Assembly: GCA_002718595.1 (NCBI GenBank)
Contig: PBFD01000005.1
Location: 83,944-133,919, forward strand
Length of the DNA stretch: 49,976 nt
Reading direction: 5' to 3'
Source of the DNA: Gemmatimonadota bacterium
GTDB lineage: Bacteria; Gemmatimonadota; Gemmatimonadetes; Longimicrobiales; Gaopeijiaceae
The notes below the pieces were generated by a model. That model did no database searches. It had not been told where the DNA came from and saw nothing but the letters and a program-made list of their open reading frames with translations. Below, piece by piece: positions 34,624 to 43,542 of the stretch. Positions within the stretch are counted from its first letter, which is position 1, and every line of letters begins with the position of its first letter. The position numbers and the translations under genes are program-made.

Positions 34624-35943
34624 TCACTGAATCTCTACACTTAGGCTTGCAGAAGCTTCCCTAAGGGCGGATTCAACAAATTCTGGAGTCTCACCCTTGG
34701 CAAATAAAAATCCCAGATACTGATTTCCATCAGGCAAGGGCAAAACCTGTGCTCCTGTTGGCAAGGTTATCTCAACGTCTTTTATACCTTTGACACTCCT
34801 TGCCTCCTCGATTCCAAACACATTGTGCAATTTGCCTTCCTTCGGCACAGGCAACATAAACACCCCCTCAGATTCACCTTGACTCCTGTAGTGATCAACC
34901 TCCCTGCCTAAAGAGTGTCTGAGTATTAATTCCTCCAAAGTCGATTCCGGATGGAACCTGAAAATCCTCGAGCAGTAGCCCCCAATGGACCGTGGGGCGA
35001 TCTCCAAAAGATTGATCTCCTCCGCTTTGACTCTGAACTCAGCATGTATTGGTCCATTTTCTAGTCCAAGGTTGATAGCAATTTGTTCAGTCCTTTCCGT
35101 TAATTTTTTTTGCAAAAGAGCACTGAGTCTAGAAGGTGTGATGAGAATTGTCTCCTCAAAAAAAGGACCCTCCATTGGATCTGGCTTATCCAAGATACCT
35201 ATCAACATCAACCTGCCCTCGTCCATGATCCCCTCTACAGCTACCTCCCTTCCTTCAAGATATTCCTCGATAACAACCTCTCCCAAAGACTCGTCCGATC
35301 CTTTTCCGAAGCCCCCCGATTCCAGTATTTTATTTAAACGAGTCCAAGCGATCATAAACTCCTCAGAATTATTACACCTAGTAACTCCTCGACTTCCTGA
35401 TAACGAAGTCGGCTTGACAACACATGGGAACCGAATTTTTTCTAATATGGAGTTAATATCTTCACTTAAGTCACAACTTTGGAACCAGATAGTGTACCCT
35501 TCCTTACCTGCCAGTTTTTCTCGCATCAAGCCCTTATTACGGACTACTGAAACACCCTTCAGAGAATGTTGGACCAGACCAATGCTTTCAGCTGCCGCAG
35601 CGGCCAGAATAGCAAAATCGTCTTCCGCTGCTACAACACCACTGAGTTCGTACCGGGAATGAAATTCAACGATACGTTTGGCCGAGGTAATTATGTCATC
35701 TGGGTCCAACAAAAGACTAGATCCTGGGACTACCTCACTCAATGATTGCTGGTGATTTGAACCTACTGAAATTTCAAGTCCAAGCTTTCGGCCAGCTTCC
35801 ATGAAAGCTTTAGCCCGATAAGTAGTCTTCGCTAATAGGATTAAAACCCTTTGCGAAGTTCCTGTTTTCGTCTTCTTAGCTGTTGCTGATCTATTTAGCA
35901 CCGGTCGTATATGGGTTTGAACCAGCCGCATGATTGGTGACAT
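34624..35943 (-). CDS. ATP-grasp domain ligase (amino acid/carboxylate-amine ligase-like)
   Basis: An ATP-grasp enzyme of 439 aa that forms a bond between a carboxylate and an amine by an acyl-phosphate. The N-terminal domain (RVLILLAKTTYRAKAF) is followed by the grasp: CVVKPTSLSGSRGV (ATP-binding lysine), EEYLEGREVAVEG and the metal-site segment INLLEIAPRSIGGYCSR. It resembles BacD/L-amino acid ligase and carnosine synthase-like proteins, but the product is unknown. The start is uncertain: ATG 35943 overlaps nfuA by 53 nt, and a GTG at 35901 would overlap by only 11. Only a weak binding site precedes either. It lies between nfuA and the D-amino-acid dehydrogenase-like gene. Confidence 0.85.
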   Translation of the reverse strand: MSPIMRLVQTHIRPVLNRSATAKKTKTGTSQRVLILLAKTTYRAKAFMEAGRKLGLEISVGSNHQQSLSEVVPGSSLLLDPDDIITSAKRIVEFHSRYELSGVVAAEDDFAILAAAAAESIGLVQHSLKGVSVVRNKGLMREKLAGKEGYTIWFQSCDLSEDINSILEKIRFPCVVKPTSLSGSRGVTRCNNSEEFMIAWTRLNKILESGGFGKGSDESLGEVVIEEYLEGREVAVEGIMDEGRLMLIGILDKPDPMEGPFFEETILITPSRLSALLQKKLTERTEQIAINLGLENGPIHAEFRVKAEEINLLEIAPRSIGGYCSRIFRFHPESTLEELILRHSLGREVDHYRSQGESEGVFMLPVPKEGKLHNVFGIEEARSVKGIKDVEITLPTGAQVLPLPDGNQYLGFLFAKGETPEFVESALREASASLSVEIQ

Positions 35944-36499
35944 CTTCAATAGCTTTTATTTCAGGAATCTTCTCCTTCAATATCTTCTCGATACCCTGAT
36001 TGAGTGTCACTGAGGCCAGTCCACAGCCCTGACATCCACCACCCATTTGAACATACACCACTCCATTCCTTACCTCTACCAAGGTCACATTGCCCCCGTG
36101 CTGTGCCACTCCAGGAGTGACATACTTGTCAATTACCTGCTGAACCTTTTCGGCCAAATCACCCTCAAGCGGCTTAGAGCCTATCGGAGCCAAATTAGGA
36201 TTTTCAAACTTAAAACCACTTTCGGTTAATGTTTCTACCCAGTCAATCCTCGTTCCATCAAGCACCTTAAGACTCTCCGAATCGACAACAACGTCAAAAC
36301 CTTCCACATGGAATATGACATCCCGAGCAGCCTTTTCTTCAGGATCAATGAGAGTGACCTCATATCGAGGGTCTAGAGGACTAGCACTAGCCACGCTAAT
36401 CCGAACAGCCGCAGCCTCCCCCTGCATTTCTATAAAGTTTAGAATTGTATCGCTAGCCAGTTGGCTAAAGGATATTGGAGTGCTAACCTTTTCGTTCAT
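35891..36499 (-). CDS. nfuA: NfuA/NifU-type iron-sulfur cluster carrier
   Basis: A Fe-S cluster scaffold or carrier of 202 aa. The N-terminal part resembles an A-type carrier domain without its cysteines, as in NfuA. The C-terminal Nfu domain has the cluster-binding GGGCQGCGLAS (C156, C159) after GGNVTLVEVRNG. ATG 36499 is chosen because it lies 2 nt past the preceding stop and gives MNEKVSTPISF; the frame is open a further 39 bp into the upstream gene. It supplies clusters to apo-enzymes in the cytoplasm. The ATP-grasp gene overlaps its 3' end. Confidence 0.93.
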   Translation of the reverse strand: MNEKVSTPISFSQLASDTILNFIEMQGEAAAVRISVASASPLDPRYEVTLIDPEEKAARDVIFHVEGFDVVVDSESLKVLDGTRIDWVETLTESGFKFENPNLAPIGSKPLEGDLAEKVQQVIDKYVTPGVAQHGGNVTLVEVRNGVVYVQMGGGCQGCGLASVTLNQGIEKILKEKIPEIKAIEDVTNHAAGSNPYTTGAK

Positions 36500-36501
36500 T
36501 A

Positions 36502-36948
36502 TTAGGGCACCACAAAACGCACTGTGTCCACCACCCACGGATCCACTGGTATATGAATACCGTCACCCACGACAGCTATTACAACGTGCTCGCCTGAAGC
36601 TAACCCCGTCAATTCATACTCTGTTTGAGCCTGGCCGAGATGGATGTAGGTACCTTCGACAGTGGGAATCGGAGCTCCCGCTGGAGGAAGATCCGCGTCT
36701 ACCACAAAGTGATGATGACCAGTACCGCCCTCCATTGTTCCCGCCGGAACAATCTCTATCCCAGATGCCTCTAGTCTGAGGACTACCGAATTCCCTTCTA
36801 AAGTCGCTCCGTCTTCAGGATGGACAAAATTTATCGAAGCCCCGGCCTCTGTAGGTTCGGGTTCCGACGCATCTGTGCACGAAATCAGAATGAAACTTAA
36901 AAGTCCCAACCCCAAAGGTCGCAAAGAACTACCCAAAGATGAAATCAC
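36502..36948 (-). CDS. DUF4399 domain lipoprotein
   Basis: A 148-aa secreted lipoprotein with lipobox LISC at about C24. The mature part matches DUF4399: FVHPEDGATL, GTGHHHFVVDAD, and a histidine- and glutamine-bearing YIHLGQAQTEYEL, then SGEHVVIAVVGDG. The clustered histidines suggest metal binding, but no function is established. The start is a GTG with AGGAG 9 nt upstream. Its TAA is 2 nt from nfuA, so it heads the four-gene minus-strand run through ATP-grasp and possibly the flavoprotein. Confidence 0.85.
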   Translation of the reverse strand: MISSLGSSLRPLGLGLLSFILISCTDASEPEPTEAGASINFVHPEDGATLEGNSVVLRLEASGIEIVPAGTMEGGTGHHHFVVDADLPPAGAPIPTVEGTYIHLGQAQTEYELTGLASGEHVVIAVVGDGIHIPVDPWVVDTVRFVVP

Positions 36949-37149
36949 TGATCTACTCCTAGGTTAGTGTAGAGAGGACAAGACAGGTGAAGATTAAGGT
37001 ATTTAATAGCAAATATAAAGGTCAACTCAGACAGTCATTTGATTGTGATGCCCGTCTTTACCATTTTTAGTGATGATCCAAACCTTTTTCTACAGTTCAT
37101 CGTTCTCTGAGAGCAGACTCATGCCCCGAAATAATATGACTTGCAACTT
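36949..37149. promoter_or_regulatory. Divergent intergenic region before the CxxCH protein
   Basis: A gap of about 200 bp between the divergent DUF4399 and CxxCH-protein genes. It should carry both promoters. Apart from AGGAG near 36958 for the minus-strand gene, no operator, hairpin or coding signal stands out. Confidence 0.3.
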
Positions 37150-38448
37150 ATGGACAGCTTCATGATCCGCTTAGCGATAATGGTTCTGGCGACTTTCTTT
37201 TTGCACTCAGAAGTTGTCGAAAGCCAGCAACACAGGTACGACAGAGACTACCCACAAATAGGCTACTCCTCGCTGACTCCCACAGACAGAGTCCAAAAAC
37301 TTGGCCAGTTGTTGGAAACCCAGAAAGACATTCTGCAATTTGAAAATGAAAACGGATACCTAAAATCGATTTTGAGTGAGCTCAACATTTCTACCAATTC
37401 ACAAACCCTCGTGTTTTCTAAAACCAGCATAAATGCTAGGCTAATCACTCCGGGAACACCAAGAGCAATCTATTTTTCAGATGATGTCTACGTAGGTTGG
37501 GTACAAGGCAGTGAATCCCTTGAAATCGCTGCCACTGACCCAGACCTGGGGATGGTTTTCTACACTTTAGCTCAAGAAAAAACCGATAATCCTCAAATTA
37601 AAAGACAGACCTTTCTTTGCCTGGAATGTCACGACACATACGGATTGACTGGCGGAGGAGTGCCACGACTTTTAATGGGATCTGGCACGACTGATGAATA
37701 CGGCCGTTCAGCAAGCCACGAAGGATGGAGACTTACCGATCACCAAACCCCACTAGAGCAACGATGGGGTGGCTGGTATGTGACTGGAGAACATAACAAT
37801 CAGGAGCACCTGGGAAATTCTATCATAACAACCTCTGGATCAAGAATTCTGGCCCAAGACAACATAAATAAAATTGCAACTCTTGATGGACTAATTGTTG
37901 ACAATCGACACCTAGTTGAAACCAGTGATATAATCGCTCTCATGCTCCTAGAGCACCAAATTCACATTCAGAATCTTTTAACCCGCCTACAATGGGAAGC
38001 AAGCAACAATCTCGACTTGGAGTTGCTAGATCAAAAGATCCTTTCAGCTTCTGAGAAGCTACTGGAGGGGATGTTTATGGTCGGCGAGGCTCAAATAATG
38101 GGACCCCTTTCCGGTGATCCTCAATTCCAAAAAGACTTTGAAACTAAAGGGCCCTATGATCGGAAGATGCGATCACTGCGTCATCTGAATTTACAAACTA
38201 GACTATTCCAATACCCTCTCAGCTACATGATTTATTCCACAACTTTTGAGGCACTGCCAAAACCTCTTAGACATCACCTTTTCAGCAGAATCTGGGAAGT
38301 TCTAATCGGCCTAGATCGCTCTAAATCATTTGAACATTTATCCTCTGCTGACCGAAGTGCAATCCTAGAAATCCTGAGGAGCACCAAGAGTGATTTTAGA
38401 GACTGGCAAAGAACAAGGATGAAACAATCATCGCCCAACGACTCCTGA
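37150..38448 (+). CDS. Exported protein with a single CxxCH heme-binding motif
   Basis: A 432-aa exported protein of a family seen in environmental Acidobacteria- and Gemmatimonadota-like bacteria, with no known function. The signal peptide ends near VVESQ. The central region contains PRAIYFSDDVYVGWVQG, LEIAATDPDLGMVFYTL and then FLCLECHDTYG (C157, C160, H161), a c-type heme attachment site, followed by RWGGWYVTGEHNNQEHLGN. Only one CxxCH is present. It is probably a periplasmic electron carrier or redox sensor. ATG 37150 is chosen; a TTG at 37141 or an ATG at 37162 are alternatives and no strong binding site distinguishes them. An amidase lipoprotein follows 13 bp downstream. Confidence 0.8.
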   Translation: MDSFMIRLAIMVLATFFLHSEVVESQQHRYDRDYPQIGYSSLTPTDRVQKLGQLLETQKDILQFENENGYLKSILSELNISTNSQTLVFSKTSINARLITPGTPRAIYFSDDVYVGWVQGSESLEIAATDPDLGMVFYTLAQEKTDNPQIKRQTFLCLECHDTYGLTGGGVPRLLMGSGTTDEYGRSASHEGWRLTDHQTPLEQRWGGWYVTGEHNNQEHLGNSIITTSGSRILAQDNINKIATLDGLIVDNRHLVETSDIIALMLLEHQIHIQNLLTRLQWEASNNLDLELLDQKILSASEKLLEGMFMVGEAQIMGPLSGDPQFQKDFETKGPYDRKMRSLRHLNLQTRLFQYPLSYMIYSTTFEALPKPLRHHLFSRIWEVLIGLDRSKSFEHLSSADRSAILEILRSTKSDFRDWQRTRMKQSSPNDS

Positions 38449-38461
38449 GGAGAAGTACCCC

Positions 38462-40066
38462 ATGAAAAGCTATCCCAAAACATCTAGAACCGTCCTGATT
38501 ATAGGCTTGTGTTACTTGTTACAAGCTTGTAGCTCATCAGAAGATTCTGCTAAACAATTCCCTATTGATGTCATGGAGCTCACTGTCACTGATATTCAGA
38601 ATGCGTACTCATCTGGGCACTATTCTGCGATAGATCTCACCCAAGCTTTCCTGGATCACATCGCTCTCTACGAGAACACCTACAATTCATTTATTTCTAT
38701 GAATCCCAATGTCATGGACATGGCGTCAACTTTAGACGCAGAGCGCAAAGCTGGAAAAATCCGCAGTGCCTTACATGGAGTCCCTATAGTAATAAAAGAC
38801 AACATAGACCAGGAGGGCTTGGTTACCACCGCTGGCTTTTCTGGATTCAGTGCGGCCACTGGAGGCATTGACATGATCCCAGGAGATGATGCTGCTGTTG
38901 TGGAAAGGTTGCTCGAAGCGGGAGCCATTATTCTCGGTAAAACAAACTTGCCAGATTTTGCAGGTGATGGAACACGCACCAAAAGCTCGGTCAGTGGCAC
39001 AACTCTTAACGCATATGATGTAACCAAAGCCCCTGGCGGATCAAGCGGGGGAACGGCCACCGCCGTCAATGCTAGTTTTGCCGTACTAGGGCTGGGGACC
39101 GAAACAGGAGGATCAATACAGAACCCAGCGGGAGCACAAGCTTTGGTAGGAGTTAAGCCCACTTTTGGACTAGTTCCATTGGAAGGTGTCGTGCCAATCA
39201 ATGCAACGTATATAGATGTGGTCGGACCATTGGCAAAAACTGTTTACGACGCTGCTATAACTCTTGATATTATCGCAGGGCCTTCCCATGAGGATCTTGC
39301 GACGTTTGCTTCAGTCGGTAAAACACCTCCCAATGGTTACACCGACGGACTCACTCAAACTACCCTAGAAGGAAAACGGTTCGGTTCAGTTGGGGTTGGC
39401 TGGAGAAGCCAGTGGTTACCTCTGCATCCTGATACCGAAACATTGTATCAGGACGCCCTGAATGTGCTAAGAATGCGAGGCGCGACTATAGTGGATGATC
39501 CCTTCCAAGACAGTGAATTTGTTGAACTGTATGGGAGTCGTCCTAGGGTTCCTTCTGTAGGGCCTCACGACATGATGGTTTACATGCAAGGACTGGGCGA
39601 CTCGTCTCCCTTCAGTAATATACAAGAATGGGAGGAATTGACGGGACAAAAATTTCGCGAAGGCAGAGTGCAAGTTCCACCAACAAGACCTAGTTCGACA
39701 GAGGAAGGAGACGCCTTTCAGGCTTGGCGAAAGCAGATGCGCAGCCTTTACAGAGAAGTACTAGAGAACTCTGAGCTCGATGGGCTTTTTTTTCCGCAAG
39801 CTGGTGCACCTATTAGGAATCTCATAGAGGATCCTGAACGTCCCGACTATAGCCCTAATAATCATCCGGAGCTAGCAAGCAATATTATTAATGAAATAGG
39901 GGTTCCAGTTGTGACGGTTCCCTTCACCTATTATTCGGACGGAACACCTTTTGTAGTTGTATTCATTGGAGACATGTGGACAGAAAAAGAACTGCTAGGT
40001 TACGCACACGACTTTGAACAAACCACTCTAGGAAGAATACCTCCATCACTAGTACCTACACGATGA
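38462..40066 (+). CDS. Amidase-family lipoprotein
   Basis: A 534-aa serine amidase predicted to be lipid-anchored through the lipobox LLQAC (C23). The triad is K112 (VPIVIKDN), the cis-serine in APGGSSGGTA and nucleophile S218 in ETGGSIQNPA. The C-terminal region ends INEIGVPVVTVPFTYY, as in other exported amidases. It acts on amides outside the inner membrane. GGAG lies 10 nt before the ATG. The gene follows the heme-type protein by 13 bp and may share its transcript. It is a different subfamily from the signal-less amidase at 17111, which has the same triad but little else in common. Confidence 0.93.
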   Translation: MKSYPKTSRTVLIIGLCYLLQACSSSEDSAKQFPIDVMELTVTDIQNAYSSGHYSAIDLTQAFLDHIALYENTYNSFISMNPNVMDMASTLDAERKAGKIRSALHGVPIVIKDNIDQEGLVTTAGFSGFSAATGGIDMIPGDDAAVVERLLEAGAIILGKTNLPDFAGDGTRTKSSVSGTTLNAYDVTKAPGGSSGGTATAVNASFAVLGLGTETGGSIQNPAGAQALVGVKPTFGLVPLEGVVPINATYIDVVGPLAKTVYDAAITLDIIAGPSHEDLATFASVGKTPPNGYTDGLTQTTLEGKRFGSVGVGWRSQWLPLHPDTETLYQDALNVLRMRGATIVDDPFQDSEFVELYGSRPRVPSVGPHDMMVYMQGLGDSSPFSNIQEWEELTGQKFREGRVQVPPTRPSSTEEGDAFQAWRKQMRSLYREVLENSELDGLFFPQAGAPIRNLIEDPERPDYSPNNHPELASNIINEIGVPVVTVPFTYYSDGTPFVVVFIGDMWTEKELLGYAHDFEQTTLGRIPPSLVPTR

Positions 40067-40107
40067 TTTGATATCTCATAAATTCGTTCGACTTGCAAAT
40101 CGTACTC

Positions 40108-40113
40108 TATAAT
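40108..40113 (+). promoter_or_regulatory. Possible minus-10 box upstream of the DUF1028 gene
   Basis: TATAAT occurs 54 bp before the DUF1028 ATG. TTCGAC about 15 nt upstream is a poor minus-35 match. The site fits a housekeeping sigma factor by sequence and position only. Confidence 0.3.
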
Positions 40114-40166
40114 TCGCATAATGAGAATCACTGGCACTCGTTTAGTGTCCCACACCTACAGGAGAA

Positions 40167-41021
40167 ATGAGCGAAATGATGCAATTCAACATTCGAGCCA
40201 AACTCATAAATTTATTCGCTATAGCTACAATCCTTGTCGTAACTCCTGTTGATCTCTCAGCTACCTGGTCAGTGATAGCTGTAGATGCGAGAACAGGAAG
40301 AGTAGTCATTGCTTCCGCAACATGTGTTCCTCAAGCCAGGCTTATACGAGGAGACGCCACTGGACTGATGAATATCCAAGCGATCGTAATACCTGGAATT
40401 GGAGTCGCTGCTGCACAAGCTGGAGTGGATCGCACCCGACAGAACCAAAAGCTCATCTATGCTGAAATGAAGAAAGGAACTGATCCAGCAACAATCGTTG
40501 AGATGTTGAGTGATGATCCCGACTTCCAGAGACGTCAATTTGGAATTGTAGATCTTACCGGGCGAATGGCTGGATTTTCTGGATCCAGCAACAACGCCGC
40601 CTCCCTCTCTGTGCAAGGACGTTTACCTGATCAGGATATTTATTTCTCCATCCAGGGTAACATTCTAGCATCAGATGATGTCGTCTACGAAGCAGTTTTC
40701 CGCTTTATGAGTGCTGAAGGCACACTCACTGATCGAGTCATGGCTGCAATGGAAGGAGCGGATGAAGCAGGTGGAGACGTGCGCTGTACCTGCGAAACTG
40801 AACCCATCGTAGAAGCCCCATGTCATGGCCGCAACGCCCATGTCGCTTACATCTTAGCCGCTGATTCTTCTGATCAAGAAGGAGAGAGCTTCAATGATGG
40901 GCAGTACGCAATGTTTATAGATGTCACTGACCAAAATATCCTACCCCATGAGGATGGTAATCCTGTGCTGACTCTAAGGCAGCGATATGGTGCCTGGAAA
41001 GCCAGTCGCACAGAACCATAA
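40167..41021 (+). CDS. DUF1028 family exported protein
   Basis: A 284-aa protein of DUF1028, an Ntn-hydrolase-like family whose function is not settled. The diagnostic stretch is SATWSVIAVDARTGRVVIAS, followed by AQAGVDRTRQN, RRQFGIVDLTGRMAGFSG and SIQGNILASDDVV. A signal sequence precedes the ATWS segment, and removal after LSA would leave it near a new N-terminus, as Ntn hydrolases require. AGGAG at 40160-40164 is only 2 nt from the first ATG but 11 nt from an ATG at 40176, so the true start may be 40176 or 40179. It is followed by a 200-bp gap and an MFS transporter. Confidence 0.88.
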   Translation: MSEMMQFNIRAKLINLFAIATILVVTPVDLSATWSVIAVDARTGRVVIASATCVPQARLIRGDATGLMNIQAIVIPGIGVAAAQAGVDRTRQNQKLIYAEMKKGTDPATIVEMLSDDPDFQRRQFGIVDLTGRMAGFSGSSNNAASLSVQGRLPDQDIYFSIQGNILASDDVVYEAVFRFMSAEGTLTDRVMAAMEGADEAGGDVRCTCETEPIVEAPCHGRNAHVAYILAADSSDQEGESFNDGQYAMFIDVTDQNILPHEDGNPVLTLRQRYGAWKASRTEP

Positions 41022-41137
41022 AAAATCATCTAATACTTCCTAGAAATCACTTTCAATGGATTAAGTGAATGCCCCATCGATTGAGGATTCTCTTCGAGTC
41101 ATTGCTTGTGCTTGAAACAATAGAGAGCTTCAAGGCT

Positions 41138-41226
41138 ATGAAAAATACCCTAGCAGGCTTCTTCCCCAAGTCCCGGAGAAGGCATAGAACTACATGAAAA
41201 CATCAACATTCTGGTTAGTAATTTGA
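41138..41226 (+). other. Two overlapping micro-reading frames leading into the MFS gene
   Basis: A 19-codon frame (41138-41197, preceded by AAGG) ends in TGA that overlaps the ATG of a 10-codon frame (41194-41226), whose TGA in turn overlaps the TTG start of the MFS gene. Both peptides are too short to judge. The chain of 4-nt overlaps could mean leader-peptide coupling, or simply decay at the start of the transporter gene. Confidence 0.25.
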
Positions 41227-42413
41227 ATCAAGAAAAACCTTCAGACTTAGTAGTAATCTTTGCTCTGTGGCTACTAGTCTTTGCCTCGAGCAGTCAAATC
41301 ATGGTCATATCCCCTATTCTCCCCCAGATAGGGACACAACTTAATATTCCCACTTCGGCTTTGGGCAGCCTTGTTTCGGTCTACACACTTATGGTTGGAA
41401 GTCTTGCCATCATATCGGGACCCATTTCAGATAAGATTGGTAGACGCCGCATACTCCTTCTAGGTACTACCTTAATGACCTGTGCACTCATAATGCACCA
41501 TTTCGTAGTTGGCTACTATTCTTTCCTGCTTGTCCGTATCCTCTCTGGCATAGCTGGAGGAATCCTAAGTGGCAGCGCTGTTGCGTATATTGGAGATTTT
41601 TTTCCATACAATAGAAGAGGTTGGGCGACTGGATGGGTCATGAGTGGAATGGCTTTTGGCCAAATTGCTGGTATACCTCTAGGAATACTTTTAGCAAGCC
41701 AGTACGGATTCAAGTTTCCTTTTTACATGTTTGCCCTCGCCATGGGAATGACATCAATTCTCATCTGGCTCCGAATTCCTCAGCCTGATGTTGAGTTGTC
41801 ACAAGAACCTTTGACTATTAGGAAATCCGCAAATACATACCGTAATATGCTCAAACAAAGGGAAATTGCTGCTGCTGCAGTAGCTTACTTCATGATGTTC
41901 ATGGGACTCTCTTTTTTCATAATTTACTTACCTTATTGGTTAGCAGAATCGCTCAACGCCTCCCCACAACTGATTGCAACAATGTTCATCGTTGGAGGTT
42001 TGGCCAACGTACTAACAGGCCCCCAAGCGGGAAAATTGTCGGATCGTATCGGAAGAAAAACCATCGTAATAGTTTCCAATCTAGGATTGTCTTTGGTAAT
42101 GGTCTGTGCGACAGTTTTCACCAGAGAATTGTGGTTGGCATACCCTCTCTATTTTATAATAATGGTATTGGTAGCCATGAGAATAAGTCCATTTTCTGCC
42201 TTACTTACTGCCTTGGTAAGTGATAGTAACCGTGGTGCCTTGATGAGTCTTACGGTAGCACTCGGACAATTTGGATTTGCAATAGGAGGCACTCTGGCTG
42301 GTCCTCTGTATACTAATTTTGGCTATCAAAGCAGCTCACTGGTGGGTGCTTTGGCCATGCTCATTACTGCTGGAGTAATCCATACCCTTGTCCCCGAACC
42401 AGACATTAACTAA
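41223..42413 (+). CDS. MFS transporter
   Basis: A 396-aa major facilitator superfamily carrier with twelve predicted helices. The conserved loop between helices 2 and 3 is GPISDKIGRRRIL, with a second copy, GKLSDRIGRKTIV, in the C-terminal half, as expected for a two-fold repeat. DFFPYNRRGWATGWVMSG is another family feature. The start is uncertain: TTG 41223 overlaps the stop of a 10-codon frame and has no good binding site, yet no ATG exists before the first helix. Substrate is unknown; drug or sugar efflux and amino acid uptake are all represented in this group. Confidence 0.9.
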   Translation: MNQEKPSDLVVIFALWLLVFASSSQIMVISPILPQIGTQLNIPTSALGSLVSVYTLMVGSLAIISGPISDKIGRRRILLLGTTLMTCALIMHHFVVGYYSFLLVRILSGIAGGILSGSAVAYIGDFFPYNRRGWATGWVMSGMAFGQIAGIPLGILLASQYGFKFPFYMFALAMGMTSILIWLRIPQPDVELSQEPLTIRKSANTYRNMLKQREIAAAAVAYFMMFMGLSFFIIYLPYWLAESLNASPQLIATMFIVGGLANVLTGPQAGKLSDRIGRKTIVIVSNLGLSLVMVCATVFTRELWLAYPLYFIIMVLVAMRISPFSALLTALVSDSNRGALMSLTVALGQFGFAIGGTLAGPLYTNFGYQSSSLVGALAMLITAGVIHTLVPEPDIN

Positions 42414-42438
42414 TAAGTACTTTGACTCAGCTTATTAG
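42410..42438. terminator. Inverted repeat at the end of the MFS gene
   Basis: CTAATAAG at 42410-42417 and CTTATTAG at 42431-42438 form a perfect 8-bp stem with a 13-nt loop across the stop codon. It is AT-rich and lacks a T-tract, so terminator strength would be low. Confidence 0.35.
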
Positions 42439-42536
42439 CGAGTATAGCCACTTCAGGCCATAACCCATTACAATTATGAACCGATAAACGATTCGTTTAA
42501 TTTCTGCTGCATTGAACTAATAAATGGAGATACCCC

Positions 42537-43529
42537 TTGGGCGCATCACCAAGACTAAAGTTTGAACGGAAAATCACTGAAGTTGAAGAACAGATCGAGA
42601 AATTGCTCGAACAGTCTGAAACCAATGAGTTTGACGTTGCGGGCGAACTCAAAGAACTGCAGAAGAAACTTCATTCCTTGAGGCAAACTACCTACCAAAA
42701 CTTGACTCCAATGGAGCAAGTCCAAATGGCTAGACACCATAAGAGACCCTACACGTTGGATTATATCCATAGAATCTTCGAGGGCTGGATCGAATTGCAC
42801 GGTGACAGAAAATTCCGAGACGATGAAGGTATAGTCGGAGGATGGGCCAAAATCTCTGGCACTTCTGTGATGGTCATTGGCCATCAAAAGGGTAGAAACA
42901 TGAAGGAAAATCTCAGACGTAACTTCGGCATGTGCCATCCCGAAGGCTACCGAAAAGCCCTTCGCTTAATGAGGCTAGCAGAAAAATTTGCTCGGCCTGT
43001 CATAACCTTCATAGATACACCTGGTGCCTACCCAGGAATTGGATCGGAGGAAAGGGGAATTTCAGAAGCTATAGCTTACAACCTTAGAGAAATGTCGAAC
43101 TTACGAACTCCCATGTTGTCAATCGTAATCGGAGAAGGTGGCTCTGGTGGCGCATTAGGAATTGGAGTCACTGATAGAATACTCATGCTGGAGCACTCCG
43201 TATACTCGGTAATCAGCCCTGAAGGTTGTGCCGCTATTTTGTGGAGAAGCGCTGACTATAAGAAAGAAGCCGCTAAAGCCTTGAAGCTCACTTCCAAAGA
43301 CCTGCTGGAGCTACAGATAGCTGATGAAGTCATACCTGAGCCAGTGGGTGGAGCGCATTCTGATTGGGATGTGGCTTCAGAAAATGTAAAAGAAGCCATC
43401 CAACGCAATCTTGGCGACTTAGAGCACGTTGACATAGATGACCTTCTTTCTAATAGATGGGCCAAGTACGAATCCATGGGCCAGTGGAAAGAAAGTCCTT
43501 CCGACCAAGACGACTCTCTTAACAAATGA
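42537..43529 (+). CDS. accA: Acetyl-CoA carboxylase carboxyltransferase subunit alpha
   Basis: The alpha subunit transfers carboxyl from biotin carboxyl carrier to acetyl-CoA in fatty acid synthesis, together with AccD. The N-terminal coiled region LKFERKITEVEEQIEKL, RPYTLDYI, the GDRKFRDDEGIVGG segment, ITFIDTPGAYPGI and GEGGSGGALGIG are all characteristic. The length of 330 aa is normal. The start is a TTG with GGAGA 6 nt upstream, giving MGASPRLKF; no ATG is available nearer. It is followed 13 bp later by the PSP1 gene and metG, a grouping that suggests a housekeeping operon. Confidence 0.97.
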   Translation: MGASPRLKFERKITEVEEQIEKLLEQSETNEFDVAGELKELQKKLHSLRQTTYQNLTPMEQVQMARHHKRPYTLDYIHRIFEGWIELHGDRKFRDDEGIVGGWAKISGTSVMVIGHQKGRNMKENLRRNFGMCHPEGYRKALRLMRLAEKFARPVITFIDTPGAYPGIGSEERGISEAIAYNLREMSNLRTPMLSIVIGEGGSGGALGIGVTDRILMLEHSVYSVISPEGCAAILWRSADYKKEAAKALKLTSKDLLELQIADEVIPEPVGGAHSDWDVASENVKEAIQRNLGDLEHVDIDDLLSNRWAKYESMGQWKESPSDQDDSLNK

Positions 43530-43542
43530 AGACATTGGAATA

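Noticed and set aside
34985-35662. 225-codon forward frame opposite the ATP-grasp gene
   Set aside because: The minus-strand frame has clear ATP-grasp motifs; the forward frame is serine-rich shadow sequence.
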